In this document: positions 1-7,861 of the stretch, in pieces | How the letters are laid out: every line of letters starts with the position of its first letter | How positions within the stretch are numbered: position 1 is the stretch's first letter | Assembly (NCBI RefSeq): GCF_003287275.1 | Contig: NZ_QEVW01000038.1 | Span: 1 to 36,976, forward strand | From: Paenibacillus taichungensis | GTDB lineage: Bacteria > Bacillota > Bacilli > Paenibacillales > Paenibacillaceae | Length of the DNA stretch: 36,976 nt | Reading direction: 5' to 3' | Notes under the pieces: model-generated | What the model was told of the DNA's origin: nothing | Database searches by the model: none | What the model saw: only the letters and a program-made list of their open reading frames with translations | Translations under genes and position numbers: made by a program

Positions 1-60
1 CTGGATTGAAAGAGTAAAGTATAAGATGAGTTGGTATTGATTATCTAAGCCACTAGATGA

Positions 61-108
61 ATAGATTTTGATGCTGGCATATTCGCAAGCATCAAAATCT
101 ATTTTTTT
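61..108 (+). terminator. Strong intrinsic terminator
   Basis: A perfect 15-bp inverted repeat (61-75 with 88-102, arms ATAGATTTTGATGCT and its complement) closes a 12-nt loop and is followed by seven T residues. It probably ends a gene lying to the left of the window. Confidence 0.85.
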
Positions 109-348
109 ATAAATCAATTTATGGAGAGAAAGGCCAGTCCAAGAACTTGTACCTGATTATTTCCGTAAAGGATACGAACATGGTTTGATTACTGATTTGA
201 TGATTATTTAATAAAGTTTCGGCTGAATTACACCCATACGGCTTCTACTGGAAAAATTAAACTGACCCCTCCGCTATTTTCAGCGAGAGAGGCCCGTTAC
301 TTGTCAATTGCAGTACTTATATGTTGTGCATGCCATCCAAAACAGCGA
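109..348. other. Gap with a possible C-terminal gene fragment
   Basis: No complete gene is visible. On the + strand an open frame that begins after a stop at 110 reads through 30-odd residues including PVQELVPDYFRKGYEHGL and stops at 209-211. It has no start codon or ribosome site and looks like the tail of a lost protein, perhaps a TetR-type regulator, but the family is not certain. The rest of the gap shows nothing recognisable. Confidence 0.3.
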
Positions 349-819
349 TCAAGATAAAGAGTCGTTACTAGGCGATCTATTATTTTTTTTGGTTCGTTCC
401 GCCAGTTCAGTTATTGACTTAATGTCTTGATCAGTTAATAGATCTAGAAAATACTTGCGTATTGCCTTTGAGACTATGGGAAGGGCTTCATCCAAGGCTG
501 ACTTTCCGACGGAAGTAATAATGACTTGCACACCGCGATCTGTGTCCAGTGGTTTCCTCAGAACTAGACCTCGTTTTTCCATACGCGTTAGATGATGAGA
601 TAGTCGGCTCTTATCCCAGTCCATAGAGTCAGCTAACTCCTGTTGGCGAAGTTTACCATCCCCAAATTGGACTAAACGATCTAATACTCCAAAATCACCT
701 TCTGATAGTCCTGTATATTCAGACATTTCTTTTACAACGCTACCAAAGACTCGTTTAAAGGAGCCTTTCCATGTATTCCATAGTCGCATTTCGTCTTCGT
801 TTAGTTCATTAATATCCAT
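349..819 (-). CDS. MarR family transcriptional regulator
   Basis: A winged-helix repressor or sensor of about 156 residues. The DNA-binding core is visible as GDGKLRQQELADSMDWDKSRLSHHLTRM, followed by the wing with the family-typical DTDRGVQV segment (DxDRR-like). I start it at the ATG at 819 (MDINELNEDE); the frame stays open further upstream, but that extension runs through the operators and is unlike the family. No Shine-Dalgarno sequence precedes the ATG, and a TATTAT box lies only about 10 nt upstream, so the message may be nearly leaderless. It is divergent from the aldo/keto reductase, with three palindromes in the shared upstream region that suit autorepression and control of that neighbour. 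The ligand is unknown. Confidence 0.85.
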   Translation of the reverse strand: MDINELNEDEMRLWNTWKGSFKRVFGSVVKEMSEYTGLSEGDFGVLDRLVQFGDGKLRQQELADSMDWDKSRLSHHLTRMEKRGLVLRKPLDTDRGVQVIITSVGKSALDEALPIVSKAIRKYFLDLLTDQDIKSITELAERTKKNNRSPSNDSLS

Positions 820-835
820 GCCAATATAATACCAT

Positions 836-932
836 GGTTGACACATCAACCACAAGGTGGTACAGTTTGTTTTGTTAGTTGACACATCAACCAAGGGGAT
901 TGAATTTATCTTAGGTTGATATGTCAACCTAA
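836..932. promoter_or_regulatory. Three palindromic MarR-type operators
   Basis: Three related inverted repeats sit in the region divergent to the MarR gene: GGTTGA-CACA-TCAACC at 836-851, GTTGA-CACA-TCAAC at 878-891 and TTAGGTTGA-TATG-TCAACCTAA at 911-932. All share the core GTTGA-n4-TCAAC. Centres are about 41 and 38 bp apart. The first overlaps the likely core promoter of the MarR gene; the third lies just upstream of the SDR remnant. Confidence 0.75.
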
Positions 933-970
933 GGAAATTATAAAATTCTGCAAAAGCTGTAAAGGAAGGA

Positions 971-1087
971 GTGAAAAGTGCATAACCTGTCGCCTTGGTC
1001 ACTGGGGCAAACAAAGGAATCGGGCTTCAATTAACGAAAGATCTCGCGTCACAAGGATTTACAGTGCTCATCAACGTTCTCAAATGA
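971..1087 (+). pseudogene. Remnant of a short-chain dehydrogenase (SDR), N-terminal part
   Basis: The frame from 986 to 1087 encodes PVALVTGANKGIGLQLTKDL and continues to about 33 residues. This is the first beta strand and the TGxxxGIG dinucleotide-binding loop of the classical SDR fold. A good ribosome site (AAGGAAGGAG) lies upstream, but the frame has TAA at 983-985, just after the expected start region, and TGA at 1085-1087. The catalytic SYK region is absent. It probably was the original first gene of the MarR-controlled unit, now lost by a nonsense mutation plus internal deletion. About 105 bp separate it from the aldo/keto reductase. Confidence 0.7.
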
Positions 1088-1192
1088 GATACGCCTGTTC
1101 CTTTGGTGATTTAATCTTTAGTACTGACTCACCAGAAGATCCACGGACAATATAAGGCGTAACGGCTACAAAAATAAGGAGTGTGTTATTAA

Positions 1193-2164
1193 ATGGAATA
1201 TGTGAAACTGGGACAAAGTGGTTTGGATGTTTCGAAGTTAAGTCTTGGAACCATGAGCTTCGGCGTACCTGAACGCGGCAATACCCCATGGTCATTGGAT
1301 GAACAGGACAGCAGAGCGATCATTAAAGAAGCAATCGATATGGGCATTAATTTTTTTAGTACTGCTAATATGTATTCGGACGGAACAAGTGAAGAAATTC
1401 TTGGTCGTGCATTAAAGGATTTCGCCCGTCGTGATGAAACCGTTATTGCTACAAAGGTATTTGTCCCTATGCGCAAAGGTCCTAATGCAATGGGGCTTTC
1501 CCGGAAAGCCATCATGACCGAAATTGATAACAGTCTAAAACGGCTTGGAACAGACTACGTCGATTTGTACCAGATCCATCGGTGGGATCCTAATACACCA
1601 ATCGAGGAGACAATGGAGGCTCTTCACGATTTAGTTAAGGCGGGAAAGGTTAGATATATCGGAGCATCCTCCATGTTGGCATGGCAATTTGCGAAAGCGC
1701 AGCATGTCGCGGAGCGCAATGGCTGGACCCGTTTCGTTTCCATGGAAAATAGACTTAACTTGCTTTATCGTGAAGAAGAAAGAGAAATGCTCCCCCTTTG
1801 CAAAGATGAGGGGGTTGGCATCACTCCTTATCTGCCTCTGGCGGCAGGCCGGTTAACACGGGATTGGAATGAGCAGACCTCGCGATCCGAGAATGACCAA
1901 ATAGCAAAAATGTTGTTTGTTAAAACGGAAGAAGCTGATCGCAAAGTTGCTGAAAGAGTAGCAGGAGTTGCATCTAACCGAGGTATTCCGCGCGCGCAGG
2001 TTGCTCTTGCATGGTTGCTACAAAAGGATGAGGTCACAGCACCAATAATCGGATCGACCAAAATCAGCCATCTCGAAGATGCGGTTTCGGCGTTATCTGT
2101 TAAATTAACGCCTGAAGAAATTACACGTTTAGAAGAACTTTATATACCACATCCATTAGTATAA
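1193..2164 (+). CDS. Aldo/keto reductase, YajO-like
   Basis: Predicted NADPH-dependent oxidoreductase with a TIM-barrel fold, 323 residues, close in pattern to E. coli YajO (for example DLYQIHRWDPNTPIEETMEA, KVRYIGASSM, NLLYREEEREMLPLC and C-terminal APIIGSTK). Of the catalytic tetrad, Tyr61, Lys88 and His129 are present, but the usual Asp in the FDTAxxY motif is Ser56 (FFSTANMY). That change would normally lower reductase activity. Start ATG follows AAGGAGTG. It ends with HPLV, a few residues shorter than YajO. The gene is probably controlled by the upstream MarR operators; its substrate cannot be told from sequence. Confidence 0.9.
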   Translation: MEYVKLGQSGLDVSKLSLGTMSFGVPERGNTPWSLDEQDSRAIIKEAIDMGINFFSTANMYSDGTSEEILGRALKDFARRDETVIATKVFVPMRKGPNAMGLSRKAIMTEIDNSLKRLGTDYVDLYQIHRWDPNTPIEETMEALHDLVKAGKVRYIGASSMLAWQFAKAQHVAERNGWTRFVSMENRLNLLYREEEREMLPLCKDEGVGITPYLPLAAGRLTRDWNEQTSRSENDQIAKMLFVKTEEADRKVAERVAGVASNRGIPRAQVALAWLLQKDEVTAPIIGSTKISHLEDAVSALSVKLTPEEITRLEELYIPHPLV

Positions 2165-2242
2165 ATTGGACATATATCCTTTACTAAGTTGCCGTTCTGA
2201 ATCGGTATCCTTACCTTACATTCTATAAGCTAAACCTTTTGT

Positions 2243-2290
2243 AATAAACTCTTCTTGGATGCGATCCTTGAAGAGTTTATTCGCTTTTTC
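2243..2290 (+). terminator. Terminator after the aldo/keto reductase
   Basis: Perfect 12-bp inverted repeat AATAAACTCTTC (2243-2254) and GAAGAGTTTATT (2270-2281), followed by CGCTTTTTC. The remaining 190 bp to the end of the efflux gene hold nothing I can name. Confidence 0.7.
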
Positions 2291-2478
2291 GATGTGACAA
2301 GCAGTTTGAAGACACTTGGGAGCCGACTAAAAAAAGGTAAACCTGGTTTCAGGCAAAGCTTATAGACCAAATGGCGGGGAACGTTCTGGAACAACCCCTA
2401 ATCTATTGAACAAGGAATTGGCGATCGATAGCGCTACAAGTAGCGTCACGATTAACATGAGGTCAGCTAAATATATTA

Positions 2479-3957
2479 TTATCGAGACCGTAAATGTTCG
2501 CTGCGTAAAGTCCGTTTTGCCGACCACAGCCTCCAACCCGTAAGTACTGCAGCTACTAAGCATATTGAAGCGGAGGTCATGAAGACCACGTGCATGCCTG
2601 ATAGAAAAAGATCGGGGCGGTCCGGCACAAGTCCTGTAACCCTACGACCAGCCAAGTTGCTCATAACACCAAACAGGGTGGTAGTAGCAACTGTAATTCC
2701 CACGACCATGCCCATATTGCGGACGAGCGAGTTTATACTGCCTGCAATTCCGAGCTGGGTCTTGGGGACTTTTGACATTACCAACGAGTTGTTCGGTGAT
2801 TGAAACAAACCGCTGCCGAGACCGAGCATACCGACCCAACTTCCAACCAGAATGATTGAGCTTCCGCTATGGAGTCGAGCAAGTCCGACTTGAGCGATGA
2901 CCATCACAACGAGTCCTGCGAAAGTGAGCAGTTCGGAACCAATTTTGTCTGATAATGCGCCACTGAGTGGAGCTACAATTACCATGACAATCGGAAACAG
3001 CATTAGCAAGAGACCAGCGTGGGAGGGTGTAAGATTCAATATACTTTGCGTATAGAACGGTGCGATGATGTTAAAACAAAAGTTGGCCACAAATACCAGA
3101 AAGCCGCATAAAATACTTAAGCTGAACAGCGGATTTTTAAACAGGGTGAGCTTTAGCGTGGGTTCTGGACTACGAATCTCAACGAAAAGGAAAATAACAA
3201 AAACAATGGCAGAGATGATTAACGCAGCGACGATCCGCATATCCCCATAACCGACCTGCTGCCCAAGCAGTAGACCTGAAAATAAAGCTATGATAAATAA
3301 AGGGAATAACACCCCCCCGGCCTTATCGATACGAACCTTCAGTTTGGTACGATCAGCAGGAAGTACCTTCCACCCAATCGCAATCGCGATGAGTCCAACC
3401 GGGATATTCACCAAAAATATGTACTCCCAACCCAGTCCGGATACGATGATACCGCCGAGGCTCGGTCCAGCAATGCTGCCAAGCGAGACAAATGTACCGA
3501 TCAGCCCCAATGCTTTTCCCCGTTCTGTTGTTGGGAAGATGTCTGTAATGATGCCCTGGCTGTTGGCCATTGTCATCGCTGCGCCGAGGGCTTGGAGTAG
3601 TCGTGAACCTAGGAGAAGCGGCAGGCTGAAGCTGAGCCCACACAGAAGGGAACCAACCGTGAAAATAATCATACCCCATTTGAACACTTTAATTTTACCA
3701 ACGATGTCTCCGAGCTTGCCGAAAAAGAGGATCGCTGCACAAATGGTCATCAGGTAAGCGGTGACTATCCATTCCGCTTCAGCTACTGTCAGATCCATCC
3801 GCTTCGCGATAACGGGCAGAGCAATATTGACGATACTGCCGTCGAGCGTCGACATAAATGTAAATAAATTCAGGACTATCAGGATAATCCAACGTCTTTT
3901 CTGGATTACTGGGTCATCTTGATAAGTAATGAAACGCTTCTCGTCTTCCAGTTTCAC
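2479..3957 (-). CDS. DHA2-family (EmrB/QacA-type) multidrug efflux MFS transporter
   Basis: Integral membrane proton-coupled drug exporter of about 492 residues with the 14-helix DHA2 layout. Visible signatures are the first helix with LFTFMSTLDGSIVNIALPVI, motif A (GKLGDIVGKIKVFKWG), and motif C (GPSLGGIIV). I choose the GTG at 3957 because AAGGAG lies just upstream; the open frame extends 11 codons further to 3990, over that ribosome site. Divergent from a MarR regulator, with two palindromes between them, which is the classic drug-responsive MarR-pump arrangement. The C-terminus (LRSEHLRSR) is followed in another frame by a hydrophobic stretch, so a late frameshift cannot be excluded. Confidence 0.9.
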   Translation of the reverse strand: MKLEDEKRFITYQDDPVIQKRRWIILIVLNLFTFMSTLDGSIVNIALPVIAKRMDLTVAEAEWIVTAYLMTICAAILFFGKLGDIVGKIKVFKWGMIIFTVGSLLCGLSFSLPLLLGSRLLQALGAAMTMANSQGIITDIFPTTERGKALGLIGTFVSLGSIAGPSLGGIIVSGLGWEYIFLVNIPVGLIAIAIGWKVLPADRTKLKVRIDKAGGVLFPLFIIALFSGLLLGQQVGYGDMRIVAALIISAIVFVIFLFVEIRSPEPTLKLTLFKNPLFSLSILCGFLVFVANFCFNIIAPFYTQSILNLTPSHAGLLLMLFPIVMVIVAPLSGALSDKIGSELLTFAGLVVMVIAQVGLARLHSGSSIILVGSWVGMLGLGSGLFQSPNNSLVMSKVPKTQLGIAGSINSLVRNMGMVVGITVATTTLFGVMSNLAGRRVTGLVPDRPDLFLSGMHVVFMTSASICLVAAVLTGWRLWSAKRTLRSEHLRSR

Positions 3958-3990
3958 TAAATAATCACTCCTTACTATCGTCAAAAACAA

Positions 3991-4010
3991 TTAGTTGCAT
4001 TAGCAACTAA
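3991..4010. promoter_or_regulatory. Palindromic operator, efflux side
   Basis: Perfect palindrome with 8-bp arms, TTAGTTGC-ATTA-GCAACTAA, 34 bp upstream of the efflux pump start. Together with the second palindrome at 4036-4051 it forms a likely MarR binding region. Confidence 0.7.
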
Positions 4011-4035
4011 TTTGGTTATGATTATACTTTAAGTT

Positions 4036-4051
4036 AGTTGCGTACGCAACT
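4036..4051. promoter_or_regulatory. Palindromic operator, regulator side
   Basis: Perfect 16-bp palindrome AGTTGCGTACGCAACT sharing the AGTTGC half-site with the palindrome at 3991-4010. Centres are 43 bp apart. It lies about 50 bp upstream of the MarR start. Confidence 0.7.
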
Positions 4052-4100
4052 TGTATGAGGTAAAATTTTTGGATACAAAAGATCTTAAGGAGGTACTGGG

Positions 4101-4523
4101 TTGAAGCAACCTTCGATTGGCAAAATGTTGTCCTACATTCATCGTATTAACCAAAAAGAATTGGCAAGCATATTAAAACCATTTGATATTGGCGGGGGCG
4201 GGCACCACAATTATCTTAAGGCGATCTTGTCGAATCCCGGCCTCAACCAGGACCAGCTCACAAATGAAGTGAAGTTCGATAAAGCGACTACGACCCGTTG
4301 CGTCAAGCAGCTAGAGGAGGCAGGATACGTTTACCGTTCGGTGGACTCTCACGATCGTCGTTCTTACCTGCTTTATCCAACGCAAAAAGCGAAGGATTTC
4401 GAACCTGTGCTGAAACGAATTTTGGATGAGTTCAGCCTTCAGATGACGAATTGTTTGTCCGAAAGCGATAAACAGCAATTTGCGGACCTGCTGAAAAAAA
4501 TTTACGACAGCAAACAGGGTTAG
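4101..4523 (+). CDS. MarR family transcriptional regulator of the efflux pump
   Basis: A 140-residue winged-helix regulator starting at TTG after a strong AAGGAGGT site. The recognition region reads LNQDQLTNEVKFDKATTTRC, the wing carries SHDRRSYLLYPTQK (the DxRR motif of MarR proteins), and long N- and C-terminal helices would form the dimer. It is divergent from the DHA2 pump and shares two palindromes with it, so it most likely represses the pump and itself until a drug-like ligand binds. This role is inferred from family and layout. Confidence 0.9.
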   Translation: MKQPSIGKMLSYIHRINQKELASILKPFDIGGGGHHNYLKAILSNPGLNQDQLTNEVKFDKATTTRCVKQLEEAGYVYRSVDSHDRRSYLLYPTQKAKDFEPVLKRILDEFSLQMTNCLSESDKQQFADLLKKIYDSKQG

Positions 4524-4689
4524 ATCATTAAGTTCATAGTTACTGACACGGATATGCCGAAGTATTCCTCGATTTCAATAAAATTATTTTATCCTCAGTA
4601 TCGTACTCAACATGAAATTCAAACACAGTGTTCTAATATGTTGATTCCTCCGTCTCTGTAATTCCCTTTACATAACAGCAGTTGATTCA
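4520..4689 (-). pseudogene. Decayed fragment of an unknown protein
   Basis: Read on the minus strand, two adjoining frames join into plausible protein: INCCYVKGITETEESTY, a TAG stop, NTVFEFHVEYDTEDKIIL, then after a frame change IEIEEYFGISVSVTMNLMI and TAA. The pattern of one nonsense codon plus one frameshift suggests a dead gene tail. I do not recognise the family. It overlaps the MarR stop codon by a few bases. Confidence 0.45.
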
Positions 4690-4841
4690 GCTACATTGTT
4701 TTTCTTTGTAAGTGGCTTTCTCCTCAATGTTTAACCTTGTCGTGGATCGGCTGGGTCGGCGGTTTAGTCGTCATGCTTGCAACTATATTTGCAGCGGTTT
4801 CTATATTAATGGGAAAGAAGAAAGCATCAGGTCTACTTTAG
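4683..4841 (+). pseudogene. C-terminal remnant of an MFS transporter
   Basis: The frame ending at TAG 4839-4841 encodes a last transmembrane helix and basic tail, WIGWVGGLVVMLATIFAAVS then ILMGKKKASGLL. This pattern is typical of the final helix of DHA1-type MFS exporters. There is no start codon, ribosome site or earlier helix, so only the tail of the gene survives. Confidence 0.5.
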
Positions 4842-4851
4842 AGCGCGTAAA

Positions 4852-4923
4852 AAAGAGCAAAAGAGCATTAGGATCGAGCGAGTTGGAAGTATCCACCTTT
4901 GGATAGGTTGTATGAGAATGTAG
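4852..4923 (+). pseudogene. N-terminal remnant of an aldo/keto reductase
   Basis: The segment encodes KRALGSSELEVSTFG, then a stop; shifting frame by one restores IGCMRM. This matches the opening of many aldo/keto reductases (RxLGxSGLEVSxLGLGCMGM). Nothing of the rest of the gene remains. The following 210 bp before the AraC gene contain nothing recognisable. Confidence 0.5.
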
Positions 4924-5133
4924 GATTTATATGGTGTCTGGGTTAATCAGGGTTGGTGAAAGAAGTGAAATTGTCTTTATATTGGCCCTTCTGAAGAGTT
5001 CTCCAGATATGATTTATAATGAATCGTTAGCTACTCCATAAACTTTTCGACCGATACGAAACTTATTCGTGCACAAATAGTTGCGATACGAAATCCTAAT
5101 ACAACTATACTCGTGTTAAAGAGGAGGAATCAG

Positions 5134-6018
5134 ATGGATTGGCTTATGAGGATGAATCGGGCATTGGATTATATTGAAATAAATTTAGTCAGTGAGATCG
5201 AATTGAAGGAAATTGCCAAATGTGCTTGTTGTTCTTCACATCAGTTTCAGAGAATGTTCTCATTCATTACAAATGTTTCACTTGCGGAATATATAAGAAG
5301 AAGACGGCTTACTCTTGCTGCAATAGAATTGCAGAATAGTGATATGAGAGTTGTTGATATTGCCATAAAGTACGGGTATGAATCACCAGTTTCATTCGCA
5401 AGGGCTTTTCAATCGTTGCATGGTATCAATCCAGCAATGGCCCGTGAAGAAGGGATTACTCTCAAAGCCTATCCTCGGCTTTCCTTCCTTATTTCAATTA
5501 AAGGGGAAGAGCCTATGAACTATCGTATCGAAACAAAAGAAAGCTTTCAAATATTTGGGATTGAGAAAGTATTTCAATTGAACGGGATAGAGACTCCAGC
5601 AGAATTATGGAAGCAAAGCCACGAAAACGGCGACGTTGAAAGATTAGCTGCCAATGCTGGTAAATTACCGGATCTAATGAATCCGTATTATCATAAAGTA
5701 CATGCTGTTTGTAGCTACAAAAAAACCGGAGAGGATACTTTCCCATACATGTTGAGTGCATTTAAAGATGAAACAAGTAAAGACGATGGGTATACAAATA
5801 TAACGATACCAGCACAAACGTGGGCCATCTTTTCATCTGATCCCTTTACATGGGATAAATTCGATGAAACCATTGAAACATTATATAGACGATTCTTTTC
5901 TGAATGGCTTCCTACTACAGGTTATGAACAGGTAGACGAAATGGAGTTTGAAATTACTGGAGGTAAAGATGGACTGAGTTTTGTTGAGCTATGGTTTGCT
6001 GTAAGAAAAATATCTTAG
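5134..6018 (+). CDS. AraC family regulator with C-terminal GyrI-like effector domain
   Basis: Predicted transcription activator of 294 residues. Residues 1-105 form the two helix-turn-helix AraC/XylS domain (LKEIAKCACCSSHQFQRMFS and IAIKYGYESPVSFARAFQSL). Residues 125-294 resemble the GyrI-like/SOUL effector-binding domain of Rob- and BmrR-type regulators (MNYRIETKESFQIFGIEKVF, then WAIFSSDP and a terminal beta strand FVELWFAVRK). Such proteins bind small molecules or peptides and switch on efflux or stress genes. The ATG at 5134 follows AGAGGAGG; an in-frame GTG at 5113 lies upstream of that site. No partner gene is obvious. Confidence 0.88.
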   Translation: MDWLMRMNRALDYIEINLVSEIELKEIAKCACCSSHQFQRMFSFITNVSLAEYIRRRRLTLAAIELQNSDMRVVDIAIKYGYESPVSFARAFQSLHGINPAMAREEGITLKAYPRLSFLISIKGEEPMNYRIETKESFQIFGIEKVFQLNGIETPAELWKQSHENGDVERLAANAGKLPDLMNPYYHKVHAVCSYKKTGEDTFPYMLSAFKDETSKDDGYTNITIPAQTWAIFSSDPFTWDKFDETIETLYRRFFSEWLPTTGYEQVDEMEFEITGGKDGLSFVELWFAVRKIS

Positions 6019-6363
6019 TTTCATTTCTTTTAGATTATTCAGGAATAGTAACTTAAAAAAGACAATATGAGTGGCCAACTGTGTCCGATTTGTTTGCTTC
6101 TTTATTAGACTAATAGTTTCAAATCTTGTGGTGAAAATGAGGTTCTTTAACACAAAGTGGGACAGATAGTAATCTTAAGTTGGTTGATTGGAGTGCTCCC
6201 ATTGGAAGTCGCTATTTTAGCGGATTTTATTTTTGAAAAATCAACATTATTTATCATGCCTTTATATTGATTCTATAGCACAGATGCTTACGATTAGGTG
6301 TAGTCTTTTGTTTTATTGTAAACGCTGTGTCTATAATAATTTAATACGAGGGAGGAGAAGTCG
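6019..6363. other. Intergenic gap with one terminator-like repeat copy
   Basis: No gene is seen. It contains a hairpin copy of the window-wide repeat at 6208-6235 (GTCGCTATTTTAGCGG followed by a T-rich tract). The rest is AT-rich and unremarkable. Confidence 0.6.
6208..6235 (+). terminator. Repeat-family terminator copy 1
   Basis: GTCGCTATTTTAGCGG hairpin followed by ATTTTATTTTT. It shares the sequence CCATT-GAAGTCGCTATTTTAGCGG with copies at 11199, 17648 and 19125, and more loosely with 36456. Confidence 0.55.
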
Positions 6364-6935
6364 ATTCGTTATCTATACGAGTTTATACAGCATCAGGACG
6401 ACCTACCCATGAAGCTCTTTGTAAACAGTGTGAAACATGTTGATTTTCATTGGCATAAGGAAGTTGAAATTGTGTATGTCCTTCAGGGCTCAATCATCAT
6501 GTATTTGGATCAAAAGCAGTATACGCTTCATGAAGATGATGTGATTGTGGTAAATAGTATGTCCGTCCATAAGATTGAAAGGACCAATCAAGACAATGTG
6601 CTTCTGACATTGCAGTTTGGTCCGGAACTGCTGAACACTAATGCGTTTATCTTCTGCAATTCTGCTCTGAATAATGAAGGGGATAAATTACGTTTAACTA
6701 GCATCAAACAAAACCTCGCTCAAATGGTTTGGGAGATTAACAAAAAAACGAAGGGTTATCGAAGCTACACGATAGGCAGACTGCAGACGTTATGAGGATG
6801 TCTTTTGCGATATTTTTCCGATGGGACAAATCCGGATGCAGAGGAGAGCAGCAAGGAGTACGATTATAAACGATTGAACAGGGTTCTTGCGTATATTGAC
6901 AGACACTACAGTGAGAAGATTACGCTGCAAAAAAG
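6364..6935 (+). pseudogene. Decayed AraC family regulator with N-terminal cupin domain
   Basis: The frame encodes an AraC-type sugar-sensing cupin (HVDFHWHKEVEIVYVLQGSI, then LHEDDVIVVNSMSVHKI). A GGGAGGAG site points to codon 6364, which is ATT rather than ATG (IRYLYEFIQHQDDLP); the first ATG is at 6409, inside the domain. An in-frame TGA at 6793-6795 interrupts the protein, after which the same frame continues (LLRYFSDG, then RLNRVLAYIDRHYSEKITL). Homology then stops at about 6935, where the DNA-binding domain has barely begun. With a damaged start, a nonsense codon and no helix-turn-helix, it cannot make a working regulator. Confidence 0.75.
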
Positions 6936-6989
6936 AAACGGTTCGGGTGTTTTCAATGCGGTATCCTTCATTGTTGAATTCATTGATGT

Positions 6990-7260
6990 TCACTGGATGT
7001 TAGAAGGCAAGCTTATTTGGAATGTAAAAACGTTCTTATTTTCGACTTTAATGGTAATGTGCTCATGGCCTGTAATTTTATCAATGTCCTCTTCATTGGC
7101 GGATAACACAATAATGGGTGTGGTTGATACCGTCCATAGTGGGCATCATGACATCCAGAATAACGAATTGGACCGATGTTATTTTAATAATATTTAGTGC
7201 TTCTCCACCATTGGCTGCTTCAATGACCTGATATCCTTCGTTACGTAACAAATTAACACT
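6990..7260 (-). pseudogene. Two-component remnant: receiver domain fragment
   Basis: On the minus strand, from 7260 downward, the sequence encodes LLRNEGYQVIEAANGGEALN and VILDVMMPTMDGI, the phosphoacceptor region of an OmpR-type receiver domain. The first strand with its acidic pair is missing at the junction with the methyltransferase gene. After a frame change the sequence reads ANEEDIDKITG and then a tail VFTFQISLPSNIQ resembling the end of a histidine-kinase ATPase domain, ending at TGA 6990-6992. It therefore looks like a collapsed regulator-kinase pair. Confidence 0.6.
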
Positions 7261-7816
7261 CCTTTTTGCGACAGACATAAACGAAGGCAGGAGGGATATT
7301 CAAGGGCATTAATTCTATCTTTTCGATGATAAATTTTTCGGATAGTGTTTTTTTCATTTGAAGCGAATATTGAAAGGCGATGAATAACCCCTTGGGTTTG
7401 AGTGCCTTATGGATCTGGTCTACCAACGTATTCCTTAATTCCGATTCAAAGTTAAAGAAAGGCAACCCGCTAAATACACAGTCCAGTTGCTCAACACTCT
7501 CTTGCTTCATGGATTCCACTAATCGAGAGGCATCTGGATAACAGGGGAATGTAGGGTATTCAGTCTTCAGCTTAATCCTCATCGTCTCGTTCATCTCAAA
7601 CAATAACACCTGGGTTGAATCTTGTGCTTGTTGATGAATATAACGAGTGATGGCTCCTGTGCCTGATCCGAGTTCGGCGACTGCTTTTACGTCTAGCCAA
7701 GGGGCCTGGTTCACCATTTTGTTAGCGAGAAACCGGGAACTGGGTATGATGCTGCCAACATGTTTTGGGCTTTGAAGAAAGCTTTTCAGAAATAAAATAG
7801 GTTCATTGGAATTCAT
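7253..7816 (-). CDS. Class I SAM-dependent methyltransferase (phospholipid N-methyltransferase-like)
   Basis: A 187-residue Rossmann methyltransferase. The SAM-binding loop is AVAELGSGTGAITRYI, followed by the acidic strand VLLFEMNE; the N-terminal SPKHVGSIIPSSRFLANKM is typical of the COG3963 phospholipid N-methyltransferase group and of related rRNA adenine methyltransferases. I start at the ATG at 7816 (MNSNEPILF), 10 nt after GGAGG; the longer frame to 7855 overlaps that site. It lies 45 bp downstream of dedA on the same strand, so both are probably co-transcribed and may both act on membrane lipids. The true acceptor cannot be told from sequence. Confidence 0.82.
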   Translation of the reverse strand: MNSNEPILFLKSFLQSPKHVGSIIPSSRFLANKMVNQAPWLDVKAVAELGSGTGAITRYIHQQAQDSTQVLLFEMNETMRIKLKTEYPTFPCYPDASRLVESMKQESVEQLDCVFSGLPFFNFESELRNTLVDQIHKALKPKGLFIAFQYSLQMKKTLSEKFIIEKIELMPLNIPPAFVYVCRKKEC

Positions 7817-7861
7817 GATTGTGGTTCCTCCGTATATGTGATGGTATGTTATCAAAATCGA

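Noticed and set aside
2360..2563. Hydrophobic 67-residue frame overlapping the end of the efflux pump gene
   Set aside because: It overlaps the end of the pump in another frame and has no ribosome site. It may only reflect hydrophobic codons in the shadow frame, or a late frameshift of the pump.
3290..3757. 155-residue plus-strand frame opposite the efflux pump gene
   Set aside because: Antisense shadow of a transporter with clear MFS motifs; the translation is proline- and serine-rich without domain likeness.
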